From: Mucilaginibacter sabulilitoris
GTDB lineage: Bacteria; Bacteroidota; Bacteroidia; Sphingobacteriales; Sphingobacteriaceae
Length of the DNA: 64,000 bases
Direction: 5' to 3'
NCBI RefSeq assembly: GCF_034262375.1
Contig: NZ_CP139558.1
Span: 1,426,001 to 1,490,000, forward strand
Shown: positions 24,894-35,034 of the stretch, piece after piece
How positions within the stretch are numbered: position 1 is the stretch's first letter
Layout: each line of letters starts with the position of its first letter
Position numbers and translations under genes: made by a program
Notes under the pieces: generated by a model
What the model saw: the letters and a program-made list of their open reading frames with translations, nothing else
The model's database searches: none
Told to the model about the DNA's origin: nothing

Positions 24894-27140
24894 TTAGAAT
24901 CCCAGTTTCTTATCAACTTCTTCGGCGCCTTGCTGCTGCTGGTTGTATTGGTTACAATCCATCACTATACTCACACCATTTTTAGGAGCATCAAAATCAA
25001 CATTCTTTTTAATACCCAGTGCGGCGTTGGCATATACCTTTTTCATGTACAAGGCAAATATAGGCAAAGCGCTGTTGGCCCCTTCGCCAAGACGGGTTGA
25101 TTGAAATGCGATATCGCGGTCTTCGCAGCCTGTCCAAAGTCCGGTAACCAGCTGGGGGGTAATGCCAATGAACCAGCCATCGGAGTTGGCGTTGGTTGTA
25201 CCTGTTTTACCACCGATAGGGTTGTTAAGCTTATATTTCCATTGCAGCCTTGAGCCGGTGCCATCCTGTATTACGCCTTTAAGCATATAGGTCATTACAT
25301 AAGCCGTTTGGGGGTTCATGGCCTGTACTACTTTTGGTGTATGGGTATACAGCACATTCCCGTTTTTATCTTCAATGCGCAATATATAAGTTGGCTCCGT
25401 CCACAAACCGTGATTTGCAAATACCGAGTAAGCGGCGGTCATTTCAAAAACCGAAGCATCAAATGTTCCCAGGCAAATAGATGGATAGGGAGGCACCGCG
25501 CTGGTAACGCCCATTTTCTTGATCAGCTCAACCACCGGTTCCGGCTTAACCTGCCCCATAACGTTGGCGGTTACCCAGTTTTGCGAATGTGCTAAAGCCT
25601 GGCGTAACGTAATAAAGCCCGGCAGCGTCTCCGACGGCGACGAACGCGGGCACCATGGCGCTCCGTACCCCCTGATGGTATCGGGTACGTTATTGATCTT
25701 CATGCAAGGCGAAAAGCCATTGTCAATAGCTACCGCATAAGTAAATGGCTTTGCTGTTGAACCCACCTGCCTGGTTCCGTTTTTAACCTGGTCATACTTG
25801 AAATGTTCAAAATTGGTGCCGCCAACCCATGCTTTTACATATCCTGTTGTTGGGTCCATGCTCATCATTGCATTACGGAGCATCATTTTACAGTAAACAA
25901 TAGAATCTATAGGTTTCATCAGCGTGTCGATGTCGCCATGCCAGGTAAACAGGTTCAGTTTATCTTTGGTATTAAAGTTTGTTTTAATGTCCTCGTCACT
26001 CATGCCCTGGGCTTTCAGCATTTTATAACGGTCTGACCGCAGCATACCCAGATTAATAAGGTATTTATAATTATGAATATTTTTAACCAGGTTTTTGCCG
26101 CGCCAGTGATCATTGAACTGCACCTGCAGGTTGCGCATATATTCCTGCTGCGATTCCTCGGCGTATTGCTGCATGGTGGCATCAATAGTGGTATATATTT
26201 TAAGGCCGTCGCGATCAAGATCATATGGGCTGCCATCAGGGCGATTGATACTTTGCTCCTTAAATAGTTTTTGCAGTTCCTTTTTCAATACCGATCTGAA
26301 ATAAGGTGCAGGGCCGTCAAAGTGATTGTTGGGGCGAAAATCGAGCCCGAGTGGTTTTTGTTTAAACTCTTCGAGCTGTCCGCTGCTTAAGTAGCCTTGC
26401 TCAACCATACGGTTCAGCACCAGGTTACGGCGTCGCAGCGCGTTTTCGGGATGCCTTGTGGGCGAGTAAATACCCGGGCCGTTAACCATCCCTATCAGTA
26501 ATGCAGCCTGATCTGGGGTAAGCTTATCTGGTGTGGTATTAAAATAAGTACGTGCCGCCGATTTAATTCCATACGTATTATAAGCACCAAAGTCAACGGT
26601 GTTGAGGTACATGGTCAGAATTTCCTGTTTGGTATAATGACGCTCCAGTTTAACGGCGGTTACCCATTCCTGCATCTTTTGAATGACGCGTTTAAACGGA
26701 TTGGCTGCCCTTTCCGAAAACAGGTTAAGCGCCAATTGTTGTGTAATAGTACTACCTCCTTCTTTTTGGCCTACAAGCAGATGCAGAAATATAGTAAAGC
26801 TGCGCCCAAAATCGATACCTGAATGATCGTAAAAACGTTTGTCTTCGGTGGCAACCAGCGCGTTGATCACGTTAGGTGATAATTCTTTGTAAGTTACGTT
26901 TGAGCGGTTTTGTATATAATAAGTGCCCAAAACCTTTTTATCAGACGATATTACTTCCGATGCCTGGTTACTTTTAGGGTTTTCCAGATCGCGGAATGAT
27001 GGCAGCTGGCCAAATACGTCAAAAATAGTAAGGGCTATCATGGCCGCAACAAACACAAAGCCGGCTATTACTAATCGCCATATATACCAATTATAATGTC
27101 TTATATCCTGTTGGGTAAGCTTAGGCTTAGTCGTTCTCAT
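24894..27140 (-). CDS. class A penicillin-binding protein (PBP1A-like)
   Basis: About 748 residues from the ATG at 27140, which directly follows the upstream gene's TGA; a start 27 bp earlier would overlap that gene. One N-terminal membrane helix (about 20-42) precedes a GT51 glycosyltransferase domain with the catalytic Glu in ATEDKRFYDHSG and the GGSTITQQL motif. The transpeptidase domain has SxxK at Ser461 (STAK), SxN at Ser519 (SQN) and KTGT at Lys645. It polymerises and cross-links peptidoglycan in the periplasm. It is downstream of, and likely co-transcribed with, the SprE/PorW-like gene, with a 1 bp gap. Confidence 0.95.
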   Translation of the reverse strand: MRTTKPKLTQQDIRHYNWYIWRLVIAGFVFVAAMIALTIFDVFGQLPSFRDLENPKSNQASEVISSDKKVLGTYYIQNRSNVTYKELSPNVINALVATEDKRFYDHSGIDFGRSFTIFLHLLVGQKEGGSTITQQLALNLFSERAANPFKRVIQKMQEWVTAVKLERHYTKQEILTMYLNTVDFGAYNTYGIKSAARTYFNTTPDKLTPDQAALLIGMVNGPGIYSPTRHPENALRRRNLVLNRMVEQGYLSSGQLEEFKQKPLGLDFRPNNHFDGPAPYFRSVLKKELQKLFKEQSINRPDGSPYDLDRDGLKIYTTIDATMQQYAEESQQEYMRNLQVQFNDHWRGKNLVKNIHNYKYLINLGMLRSDRYKMLKAQGMSDEDIKTNFNTKDKLNLFTWHGDIDTLMKPIDSIVYCKMMLRNAMMSMDPTTGYVKAWVGGTNFEHFKYDQVKNGTRQVGSTAKPFTYAVAIDNGFSPCMKINNVPDTIRGYGAPWCPRSSPSETLPGFITLRQALAHSQNWVTANVMGQVKPEPVVELIKKMGVTSAVPPYPSICLGTFDASVFEMTAAYSVFANHGLWTEPTYILRIEDKNGNVLYTHTPKVVQAMNPQTAYVMTYMLKGVIQDGTGSRLQWKYKLNNPIGGKTGTTNANSDGWFIGITPQLVTGLWTGCEDRDIAFQSTRLGEGANSALPIFALYMKKVYANAALGIKKNVDFDAPKNGVSIVMDCNQYNQQQQGAEEVDKKLGF

Positions 27141-27141
27141 T

Positions 27142-30084
27142 TCAATAATTTTTCTGGTAATAGTCAATATAACTATCTACTGTTTTCTGATCGGCTAATT
27201 TATCCAGATTTTCTTTTGTTATGATAAAAAAACTGTATTTATCACGGGGCACCTTCATAATATCAGGTAACAACGGGATAATGCTCTTGGCATATTTTTT
27301 AGCATCGGCCAGGGTAAAAAAGCGACCAATGTAAATAATCTGGTCGTCGGGGCCTGCATTAACCAGTTCATGTTTAAAGCCATAGCCCCAATAACGAGTA
27401 CGGTTAAACTGTCCTATACCAAAACGTGAAGAGGCCAGGTTAGTTGTGCCTGTAGTAACATTTATAGCAAAATAATAATGGGTGCTATCGCGCTTTGAAA
27501 ATATAGAGTTTATGTTAAGGTCCTTAACGGTAGTTTTACCAGGTGTGGTGGCGCTGTCCTGCTGATTGGTTGGTGTTGCCTGCGGCAGTTCATACGCAGG
27601 CATTTGCACATGCGTATCAACCAGTTTGCCCTGCTGAATACCCAATTGCGTTTTAATTTGTGCCGATGATGGCGCCAGTCCGTTTAAAGGCGCGCTCACC
27701 GGGTGGCGGTATTCTTCAACCTGTTGCGATGGTACAAAGCCTTTACGGTATTCGGTTTGTTTTTGATAGGCAACCGGAGGGGTAAACGGTATTTCGTTAG
27801 GGTCTTCTTCTGTTAATACTACCGGCCTCGCGGCAACTTCTGTTTTATTAGCCTCGATGTATGCAAGATGCTGCTTTGCCAATGGGGTTACCAGTTGGTC
27901 ATCCGGGTATTTAGTTACTATCTGCTGCATGTCGGTCATAAAAGGGGGTAGCTTTTCCTGGTGCCCAGCAGCAATGGCCTTTAAATAAAGTAACTGTACC
28001 GAAAACTGGTTATCCGGATATCTTTTTAAAAGATCATCGGCGCTACCTATTACCTTATCATACTGCTTTTGGGCGTACAGATCATATATCTGGTTATAAA
28101 ATACGTTAAACCCGGCGTTGGCATCGCTTAACTTTTTGCTGTATTCAGGGTCAAGGATAACCTTTGCAAATGCGGTTTGAGGGTATTCCTTTAATATCCT
28201 GTTTTTATAGTCGTCAGATTTAGCGGCGTCTATATCAGCATAAAGACGGTACAGATTATAATATATAGCGGGTTTGTCCGGATTATCAGGGAAGCGGGTA
28301 AGTAGTTTTTCAAAAGTTGCAATGGCTTCTTTTTTATCTTCCAGGACATCGCGGTACAGGTTACCCAGGTCAAGATAGGCATTATAAACGCGGATGTTTG
28401 ATTGCTTAAGCAGATCAGGGGTTAATGGCAGATCATGGATCAATTGCTGCTTATACCCCTCGTTACTCACCGAATCGCCAGCTTTACCAGGCTGGTCGGC
28501 TGGCTTATCCGTAGCGGTATTTTGAGCCAGTGCCCCGGTATTGGTTGGCATACCACTGTTTGACCGTTTACTGCGCCGCCAGTTATCCTCGAGCTTGCGG
28601 TTGCCCCATTGCCGTTTAAAGGAAGTGAAGCCCTGGCTTACCGCGGCGTTATTATAAAAATAAAATGAGCTTGCCCCACTTTGGTTGCCCTGGCCGCTTT
28701 GCGGTACCTGTGCATCGGGATTGGTAAGTATAAAGCTATTAGTGAACGGATCGCCGTTGTTTACTTTAGCTTCGGCTACAGCAGCTTTCTCCTTTGCCGC
28801 TTTGCGGGCCACTATGGTATCTATACGGACTGTGCGTGTTTTTTCATCAAGTGCGGCCAGCATTTGCAAGGTGTCTTCGCGGGCTATGGTTTCGAGCAGG
28901 CCGGTGAGCAATTGCAGGTTATTGCTCTTTTTAAGGATGAGTTGATAGCCTGGATAGCTGGGCGACAAGTTTAATAATGTACTATCATAATACATTTTAG
29001 CCCCGGCGTAATCAGCTTTGTTCTTAAAATCAATATCGGCAATACGCAGGTAGGAGATACCCTTCTGGTTTTGGTTCTTGGTGCTTGTGCGCACCGATAG
29101 CTTGTAGTTTTTTATGGCATTGTCAATATCGCCCGCGGCAAAATACTGGCCGGCTATCTGGTAGTATATCTGATCGTTAAAGTCAATATTATCCTCGTTC
29201 TTCAGCAACTTACGCAGCAAATCGATCTTACTTTGCTTAACACCGTTACGGTTATCCTGTATACGAATGCGGTTCAGGTTGGCGTTAAAGGCCATCTCAA
29301 ATGAGGCGTTGCTTTTAACGAGGCTGGTATAGCTGTCATAAGCATCTGCAGGTTTTAAGTTGAGCTCCTGTAATTGCGCCAAAATATATGTCCAGCGTAG
29401 TTTTAACCTTTTTATGTTGCTGAATGCTATGGCCTGTTTGGCATCAGCTTCGGCCTCCACATAGTTTTGCGTATTAATATTATACTGAAGCCTGGTGGCG
29501 TACACATCGGCGGCAAAGGTTCTCCGGATTTTTTTTGGATCGATGTTTTGAACGGCCGAATCTATAGTTGTTTTGGCTTGTGGCAAATCGTTCAGGTATA
29601 ATAACGCTCGCGTTTTCCAAACCAGGGCTTCCTGTGTTAAATCAACCTTATTGCCAAAAGAGCGTACTACATAATTAAAATACTCCACCGCATCGAAATA
29701 GTTACCCTGCAGGTAGCGCGCCTTGCCTAAAACGAGGTAAGCATCGCCAATGTAATGGCTTTGCTCCTTTATATTGATAATGGTATTGGCCTTGCTGATA
29801 ACCGCTTCCAGGTCCTTATCGGGTGCGGCGTTCTGGCTGGTAGTATCGGGATAAACATTGAGCAGTTCGGTGTAAGCATCAGGAAATGAGGCGGCATAGT
29901 TTTCCTGTTTTAGCCGCAATAACTCATTGGCATTAAACAGTATATTGTAATGTGCGGTAAGGTTTTGTAGTGAGCGGTTTAAGCCGCTTTTCTTTTCGAG
30001 CGAGCAGCCAGCTATGGTGATAATAAGGGCCAACAGTAAAAATTTGTTGGTTTTATGAACAGAAGATATAGGTATATGCCTCAA
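27142..30084 (-). CDS. large TPR lipoprotein, SprE/PorW-like T9SS component
   Basis: 980 residues. A lipoprotein signal ends TIAGC, followed by SLEKKSGLNRSLQNLTAHYN, the start typical of SprE/PorW, a TPR lipoprotein needed for type IX secretion and gliding. At least eight TPR-like helical repeats are spread over about 110-380 and 555-740 (for example AYLVLGKARYLQGNYFDAVE), separated by a low-complexity Ser/Asn/Gly stretch near 455-540. A compact C-terminal domain (about 880-980) has IIYIGRFFTLADAKKYAKSI and resembles SPOR-like folds. Family assignment is from recall of N-terminal pattern, length and architecture. The co-occurrence with gldKLMN about 5 kb away supports it. It probably shares a transcript with the penicillin-binding protein gene. 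Confidence 0.7.
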   Translation of the reverse strand: MRHIPISSVHKTNKFLLLALIITIAGCSLEKKSGLNRSLQNLTAHYNILFNANELLRLKQENYAASFPDAYTELLNVYPDTTSQNAAPDKDLEAVISKANTIINIKEQSHYIGDAYLVLGKARYLQGNYFDAVEYFNYVVRSFGNKVDLTQEALVWKTRALLYLNDLPQAKTTIDSAVQNIDPKKIRRTFAADVYATRLQYNINTQNYVEAEADAKQAIAFSNIKRLKLRWTYILAQLQELNLKPADAYDSYTSLVKSNASFEMAFNANLNRIRIQDNRNGVKQSKIDLLRKLLKNEDNIDFNDQIYYQIAGQYFAAGDIDNAIKNYKLSVRTSTKNQNQKGISYLRIADIDFKNKADYAGAKMYYDSTLLNLSPSYPGYQLILKKSNNLQLLTGLLETIAREDTLQMLAALDEKTRTVRIDTIVARKAAKEKAAVAEAKVNNGDPFTNSFILTNPDAQVPQSGQGNQSGASSFYFYNNAAVSQGFTSFKRQWGNRKLEDNWRRSKRSNSGMPTNTGALAQNTATDKPADQPGKAGDSVSNEGYKQQLIHDLPLTPDLLKQSNIRVYNAYLDLGNLYRDVLEDKKEAIATFEKLLTRFPDNPDKPAIYYNLYRLYADIDAAKSDDYKNRILKEYPQTAFAKVILDPEYSKKLSDANAGFNVFYNQIYDLYAQKQYDKVIGSADDLLKRYPDNQFSVQLLYLKAIAAGHQEKLPPFMTDMQQIVTKYPDDQLVTPLAKQHLAYIEANKTEVAARPVVLTEEDPNEIPFTPPVAYQKQTEYRKGFVPSQQVEEYRHPVSAPLNGLAPSSAQIKTQLGIQQGKLVDTHVQMPAYELPQATPTNQQDSATTPGKTTVKDLNINSIFSKRDSTHYYFAINVTTGTTNLASSRFGIGQFNRTRYWGYGFKHELVNAGPDDQIIYIGRFFTLADAKKYAKSIIPLLPDIMKVPRDKYSFFIITKENLDKLADQKTVDSYIDYYQKNY

Positions 30085-30143
30085 AATAAGCTATTGGTTT
30101 TAAAAGCATTGCTAAAATACTAAAGATTATACAATAGGTTTAA

Positions 30144-30151
30144 TAAATTTG
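30144..30151 (+). promoter_or_regulatory. candidate -7 box directly before the ATP synthase operon
   Basis: TAAATTTG matches TAnnTTTG but ends only 3 bp before the ATG of atpZ, so either the mRNA is leaderless or the match is fortuitous. Confidence 0.3.
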
Positions 30152-30154
30152 CGG

Positions 30155-30385
30155 ATGGCTAAAAATGAACAGGAAGATAATAACGAGCAAGGCAGGCGCA
30201 TGGGCACCATTGCCAAGTTCAGCGGTATTGGTTTCCAGATGATTGCTATTATTGGCTTGTTTGCCTTTGCCGGTTATAAAATTGATGAGGCTGCGGGGCA
30301 TACAGTAAAGTGGGTAACCGCAGTGCTGTCGCTTATCGGAGTCTTTATCGCGTTGTACATTGTTATCAGATCTGTAAAAAGTTGA
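30155..30385 (+). CDS. AtpZ-like small membrane protein of the ATP synthase operon
   Basis: 76 residues from the ATG at 30155. A charged N terminus (KNEQEDNNEQGRR) is followed by two membrane helices (about 20-42 and 50-72) with KFSGIGFQMIAIIGLFAFAG and the turn KIDEAAGH. This is the AtpZ/AtpI-type pattern of proteins encoded at the head of F-ATPase operons, implicated in Mg2+/Ca2+ transport or assembly of the c ring. Its TGA stop overlaps the TTG start of the next gene (TTGA), indicating coupled translation. Confidence 0.8.
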   Translation: MAKNEQEDNNEQGRRMGTIAKFSGIGFQMIAIIGLFAFAGYKIDEAAGHTVKWVTAVLSLIGVFIALYIVIRSVKS

Positions 30386-30768
30386 AAATACTACCTACCT
30401 TATTATCCTACTTATTGTTTACTGTTATTATAGCTATACCTCCATTGTTGTTGCCCTATGCTGGTTATGCCAATCTGATAACGCCGAAGTTCTGGTTACT
30501 GTTTTTTTTTCTTTCAGGCATTACTTTTTTAACCATAACTTCCATCCTGCTGGTTGGGCAAATAAAAAAGGAATTGTACGCCCAGATGTTTTTGGCCGCC
30601 ACTACGGTTAAGCTATTGGCCTGTATGTTCTTCGCCCTTGTTTTCCTGTTAAAAAACGCGGTAAACAAGTATGTTTTCGTGGCCGATTTTTTTTATATAT
30701 ATTTCTTAAATATGGCCTTTGAAATTTATGGTTTGTTACGTAACTTGCGCAACCAAAAAATTAGGTAG
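30382..30768 (+). CDS. AtpI-like four-helix membrane protein of the ATP synthase operon
   Basis: About 128 residues. The frame is open further upstream, but the natural start is the TTG overlapping the atpZ stop codon, giving KILPTLLSYLLF. There are four hydrophobic segments (about 5-25, 33-55, 68-90, 97-118) and few charges except the C-terminal LRNLRNQKIR. Its position between atpZ and atpB matches the AtpI slot, but sequence similarity to AtpI is not obvious to me. A role in F0 assembly is inferred from position. Confidence 0.7.
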   Translation: MKILPTLLSYLLFTVIIAIPPLLLPYAGYANLITPKFWLLFFFLSGITFLTITSILLVGQIKKELYAQMFLAATTVKLLACMFFALVFLLKNAVNKYVFVADFFYIYFLNMAFEIYGLLRNLRNQKIR

Positions 30769-30782
30769 AAAACATCATCTGA

Positions 30783-31871
30783 ATGAATAATTGCTCGATT
30801 TTGAACTCAAAAATATTTAAACCATTACTGATTTCCGCGCTTTTTTTGCTGTTTTGTGTTAAGCCTGTGTTATCTTTTTCGCAAGAAAAGGCTGAAGGTG
30901 CTGAAAAACCATTTGATCCAAAAGAGGTCGTATTTGAACACATCGGCGATTCGCATTCATGGCCTGTAGCAGTGCCGTTGATGGGTGAGCGTTTTATTTC
31001 GTTGCCTGTTATACTGTATACCGACAAGGGAATGGAGTTCTTTTCTTCAGAGAAATTGGGCCTGCACCACGAAGAAGGCCATGAAGCCCCGGTTTACAAA
31101 GGCGAACATTACAGCTACAAGCTTGAGGGTAAAAAGATAGTTGCTGTGAACGAAGCGGGTGAAATTAATAAGGATGCCAAAATATATGATTTTTCTATAA
31201 CCCGTAATGTAGTTAGTATGTGGATGGGTATGATCGTATTATTACTGGTATTTTTCTCTGTTACCGCTGCGTATAAAAAGCGTGCCGGTAAAGCGCCAAA
31301 AGGTTTACAGTCATTACTGGAGCCGGTTGTGCTTTTTGTAAGAGATGACGTAGCTATACCTAATATTGGTGTTAAACATGCAAAATACATGCCTTTGCTG
31401 CTGACCATCTTCTTTTTTATATTAATAAACAACCTGCTGGGTTTGGTGCCATTTTTTCCCGGAGGTTTTAACCTTACCGGTAATATAGCCGTAACCTTAA
31501 CCCTTTCGGTAATTGTACTTATCGTAATTAATTTTAGTGGTAACAAATATTACTGGAAGCATATTTTTACGCCGGATATTCCGCTATGGTTATATCCAAT
31601 CATGCTTCCCGTTGAGATCATAGGTATCATATCAAAGCCCTTCGCGTTAATGATACGTTTGTTTGCGAACATTTCAGCTGGTCACATTATTGTACTGAGC
31701 TTAATATCATTAATATTTATCTTTAAAACCGCGTGGATGTCAACAGTATCTGTTCCGTTTGTGGTATTTATGGATTGTATTGAATTGCTTGTGGCGTTTT
31801 TGCAGGCCTTTATTTTCACGATGCTAACCTCCCTGTTTATCGGGATGGCGGTTGAAGAGCATCACCATTAA
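30783..31871 (+). CDS. atpB: ATP synthase F0 subunit a
   Basis: 362 residues. The N terminus has a signal-like helix (about 12-30) and a long extracytoplasmic extension of about 110 residues with His/Glu clusters (HHEEGHEAP), a feature of Bacteroidota subunit a. The usual a-subunit helices follow (about 145-360). The essential stator Arg292 lies in MIRLFANISAGH, the half-channel region facing the c ring. It forms the proton path of the ATP synthase with subunit c. The protein is longer than enterobacterial subunit a (about 270) because of the extension. Confidence 0.95.
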   Translation: MNNCSILNSKIFKPLLISALFLLFCVKPVLSFSQEKAEGAEKPFDPKEVVFEHIGDSHSWPVAVPLMGERFISLPVILYTDKGMEFFSSEKLGLHHEEGHEAPVYKGEHYSYKLEGKKIVAVNEAGEINKDAKIYDFSITRNVVSMWMGMIVLLLVFFSVTAAYKKRAGKAPKGLQSLLEPVVLFVRDDVAIPNIGVKHAKYMPLLLTIFFFILINNLLGLVPFFPGGFNLTGNIAVTLTLSVIVLIVINFSGNKYYWKHIFTPDIPLWLYPIMLPVEIIGIISKPFALMIRLFANISAGHIIVLSLISLIFIFKTAWMSTVSVPFVVFMDCIELLVAFLQAFIFTMLTSLFIGMAVEEHHH

Positions 31872-31877
31872 TCTTGA

Positions 31878-32165
<288 letters not shown>

Positions 32166-32192
32166 TATTTATTAAAGCAAACAAAAAAAAGA

Positions 32193-32225
32193 ACAACCCG
32201 GGGCGATTGGCTCCGGGCTTGTTTT
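32193..32225 (+). terminator. possible attenuator hairpin between atpE and atpF
   Basis: AACCCGG pairs with CCGGGCTT (one bulge), followed by GTTTT. It could stop part of the transcripts or protect the 3' end of the atpE message, raising c-subunit yield. The stem is imperfect. Confidence 0.45.
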
Positions 32226-32273
32226 AATCAAGCTAAAAGAGAATAAACATAAAGTAAATATCTATACATAATT

Positions 32274-32765
32274 ATGGAATTAGTTACACCGGAAATAGGT
32301 TTGGTTTTTTGGACTACGGTATCCTTTTTGATCCTGTTATTTTTATTGGGCAAATTTGCCTGGAAACCCATCTTAGGTGCCCTTAATGACCGTGAACGTT
32401 TTATTGAAGATTCACTTTCAAAAGCTGAAGCAGCCAAAGAAGAAATGGCCCGTTTAACTAACGAAAATGAATCGTTGTTGAAACAAGCCCGTATTGAGCG
32501 CGACCAGATCCTGTCAGACGCCCGTAAGGTTAAAGAACAAATGATTGCCGATGCTAAAGAACTGGCACACAAAGAAGGTGCACGTATGATTGAACTGGCC
32601 CGTGTTGAAATTAACAACCAGAAATCAATTGCTATGGCCGATGTTAAAAACCAGGTATCTTCATTGTCATTACAAATTGCCGAAACAATATTACGCAAGC
32701 AATTTGAGGATCAACAAAAACAAGACGAACTGGTTAGTCAGCTATTAAAAGAAGTGAAGCTATAA
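32274..32765 (+). CDS. atpF: ATP synthase F0 subunit b
   Basis: 163 residues. One N-terminal membrane helix (about 8-28, FWTTVSFLILLFLLGKFAW) is followed by the basic turn KPILGALNDRE and a long charged helix predicted to form the parallel coiled coil of the peripheral stalk. Length is normal. It anchors F1, through subunit delta, to subunit a. Confidence 0.96.
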   Translation: MELVTPEIGLVFWTTVSFLILLFLLGKFAWKPILGALNDRERFIEDSLSKAEAAKEEMARLTNENESLLKQARIERDQILSDARKVKEQMIADAKELAHKEGARMIELARVEINNQKSIAMADVKNQVSSLSLQIAETILRKQFEDQQKQDELVSQLLKEVKL

Positions 32766-32772
32766 GAATTTC

Positions 32773-32862
32773 GGATTTCGGAGTTTTGATTTCGGAATTG
32801 TTATTAAAAGAGAGAATTTGAGTTATCAATCGGATAAATCCGAAATCGAAAATCCCAATTCC
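32773..32862. repeat. TTTCGGATTT-family inverted repeat inside the atp operon
   Basis: A 27-base left arm (32773-32799, GGATTTCGG and GATTTCGGAATT) and a right arm (32836-32862, AATCCGAAATC and AATCCC) are near-complements, able to fold into a long hairpin between atpF and atpH. Half copies lie 3' of lpdA (45834-45866) and 5' of murB (51713-51748). Confidence 0.75.
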
Positions 32863-32875
32863 CAAATAAAAAGAT

Positions 32876-33421
32876 ATGTCAGAATTAACAGTAGGATCCA
32901 GGTACGCCAAATCACTTATCGACCTTGCACAGGAGCAGGATATTGTTGATGTAATTAAAGCCGATATGGATCTTTTTTTGAATACCCTGAAGGCAAGCCC
33001 TGAACTTAAAGCTGTTTTAAGCAATCCCATTATTGCCCATACCAAAAAAGTAAAGATACTTGATGAGGTATTTTCAGGTAAAGTGAATAAAGCTACTATT
33101 GCTTTTTTTAAACTGATGGTTAACAAAGGCCGCGGCGAGGTTCTGTTCACTACCGCTTACGAGTACATTAACCTGTATAATATCAAAAGGCATATCACTA
33201 AGGCTAAAGTTACTTCGGCTACCAAATTATCGGCAGCTAATGAGAAAACTATCATTGCTGAAGTGCAAAAAGCTGTTGGTGGCACGGTAGTACTGGAAAC
33301 AAAAACAGATCCATCATTAATTGGTGGTTTTGTGCTAACAGTTGGCGACAGGCAGGTTGATACCAGCATAGCAGCAAGCTTAAAGAAATTAAAGAAAGAA
33401 TTTGCCGGACAGGCGGTTTAA
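32876..33421 (+). CDS. atpH: ATP synthase F1 subunit delta
   Basis: 181 residues with the delta/OSCP pattern: an N-terminal helical bundle starting SRYAKSLIDLAQEQ, KVKILDEVFSGKVN in the middle and the C-terminal GGFVLTVGDRQVDTSIAASL. It links the peripheral stalk to the top of the alpha/beta hexamer. The gap to atpF (about 110 bp) is unusually long for this operon and is filled by a palindromic repeat. Confidence 0.96.
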   Translation: MSELTVGSRYAKSLIDLAQEQDIVDVIKADMDLFLNTLKASPELKAVLSNPIIAHTKKVKILDEVFSGKVNKATIAFFKLMVNKGRGEVLFTTAYEYINLYNIKRHITKAKVTSATKLSAANEKTIIAEVQKAVGGTVVLETKTDPSLIGGFVLTVGDRQVDTSIAASLKKLKKEFAGQAV

Positions 33422-33455
33422 TATTAACACTAAAACTCTAAATAAATTTTAAACA

Positions 33456-35030
33456 ATGGTAGAGGTAAGACCAGACGAAGTATCGGCAATTTTGCGTCAG
33501 CAATTGGCAGGCTTCAAGTCAGAATCTGAATTAGAAGAAGTGGGTACTGTACTCCAGGTGGGTGATGGTATTGCACGCGTTTATGGATTAACAAAAGTAC
33601 AATCAGGTGAGCTTGTAGAATTTGGCACAGGATTGCAAGGTATCGTTCTTAACCTTGAAGAAGATAACGTGGGTGTGGTATTGTTAGGTAAATCTGACGA
33701 TATTAAGGAAGGTGATACCGTAAAACGTACCAACCGTATTGCATCTATCAATGTAGGTGAAGGTATGCTTGGCCGTGTTGTGGATACCCTGGGTAACCCA
33801 ATTGACGGTAAAGGCCCAATCGCCGGTCAAACTTATGAAATGCCTTTGGAGCGTAAAGCACCAGGTGTTATCTACCGTCAGCCGGTAACTGAGCCATTGC
33901 AAACCGGTATCAAAGCTATTGATGCGATGATCCCTATCGGCCGCGGTCAACGTGAGCTGGTAATCGGTGACCGTCAAACAGGTAAAACCGCTGTTTGTAT
34001 CGATACCATCATCAATCAAAAAGAATTTTATGATGCCGGTAAACCGGTTATCTGTATATATGTTGCTTGCGGTCAAAAAGCAAGTACGGTAGCAAACATT
34101 GTACGTACACTGGAAGAAAACGGCGCCATGCCTTATTCTATCGTTGTAGCTGCAAACGCTTCAGATTCTGCAACCATGCAGTTCTTTGCTCCGTTTGCGG
34201 GTGCTGCTATCGGCGAGTATTTCCGTGATACCGGAAGGCCTGCTTTGATCATCTATGATGATTTGTCAAAACAAGCTGTTGCTTACCGTGAGGTATCATT
34301 GTTATTACGTCGTCCACCGGGCCGTGAGGCTTATCCTGGTGACGTGTTTTATCTGCACAGCCGTTTATTAGAGCGTGCCGCTAAAATCAACTCAAATGAT
34401 TCTATCGCACAAGCAATGAATGATTTACCTGAGTCTATCAAAGGTATCGTAAAAGGTGGTGGTTCATTAACCGCTTTGCCAATTATCGAAACACAGGCGG
34501 GTGACGTATCTGCATATATTCCAACCAACGTAATTTCAATTACCGATGGTCAGATATTCCTGGAATCAAACCTGTTTAACGCGGGTGTTCGTCCGGCCAT
34601 TAACGTAGGTATCTCGGTATCACGTGTGGGTGGTAATGCGCAGATCAAATCAATGAAGAAAGTTGCAGGTACTTTGAAACTTGACCAGGCTCAATACCGC
34701 GAGCTTGAAGCTTTCTCAAAATTTGGATCAGATCTTGACGCTTCAACCAAAACCGTACTGGATAAAGGTGTGCGTAACGTGGAAATCCTGAAACAAGGTC
34801 AGTATTCTCCTGTAACTGTTGAAAAACAAGTTGCCATTATTTACCTGGGTACTAAAAACCTGATGCGTAATGTACCTGTAAAAGATATCAGGAAGTTTGA
34901 AACAGAATTTACAGATCAGTTAGAAGCTCGTCACCCGGAAGTATTAGCTGCCCTTAAAGCAGGTAAATTTGACGATCAGCTAACCGGCGTACTGGAATCA
35001 GTAGCCAAAGATCTGGCAGCAAGATATTAA
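33456..35030 (+). CDS. atpA: ATP synthase F1 subunit alpha
   Basis: 524 residues, full length. The nucleotide-binding P loop GDRQTGKT is at about 171-178, followed by [29 protein letters not shown] and the [10 protein letters not shown] signature of alpha subunits (the alpha signature [13 protein letters not shown] is complete). It forms the non-catalytic nucleotide sites of the hexamer. The catalytic beta subunit is not encoded in this operon. Confidence 0.98.
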   Translation: MVEVRPDEVSAILRQQLAGFKSESELEEVGTVLQVGDGIARVYGLTKVQSGELVEFGTGLQGIVLNLEEDNVGVVLLGKSDDIKEGDTVKRTNRIASINVGEGMLGRVVDTLGNPIDGKGPIAGQTYEMPLERKAPGVIYRQPVTEPLQTGIKAIDAMIPIGRGQRELVIGDRQTGKTAVCIDTIINQKEFYDAGKPVICIYVACGQKASTVANIVRTLEENGAMPYSIVVAANASDSATMQFFAPFAGAAIGEYFRDTGRPALIIYDDLSKQAVAYREVSLLLRRPPGREAYPGDVFYLHSRLLERAAKINSNDSIAQAMNDLPESIKGIVKGGGSLTALPIIETQAGDVSAYIPTNVISITDGQIFLESNLFNAGVRPAINVGISVSRVGGNAQIKSMKKVAGTLKLDQAQYRELEAFSKFGSDLDASTKTVLDKGVRNVEILKQGQYSPVTVEKQVAIIYLGTKNLMRNVPVKDIRKFETEFTDQLEARHPEVLAALKAGKFDDQLTGVLESVAKDLAARY

Positions 35031-35034
35031 TTTA

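Noticed and set aside
24810..24900. REP element as part of the penicillin-binding protein coding region
   Set aside because: The gene's TAA at 24894-24896 lies just outside the element, so the coding sequence is not affected.
30310..30381. Longer N terminus for the second gene of the atp operon
   Set aside because: It would overlap atpZ by 76 bp and add a basic non-hydrophobic peptide. The TTG that overlaps the atpZ stop codon is the more natural start.
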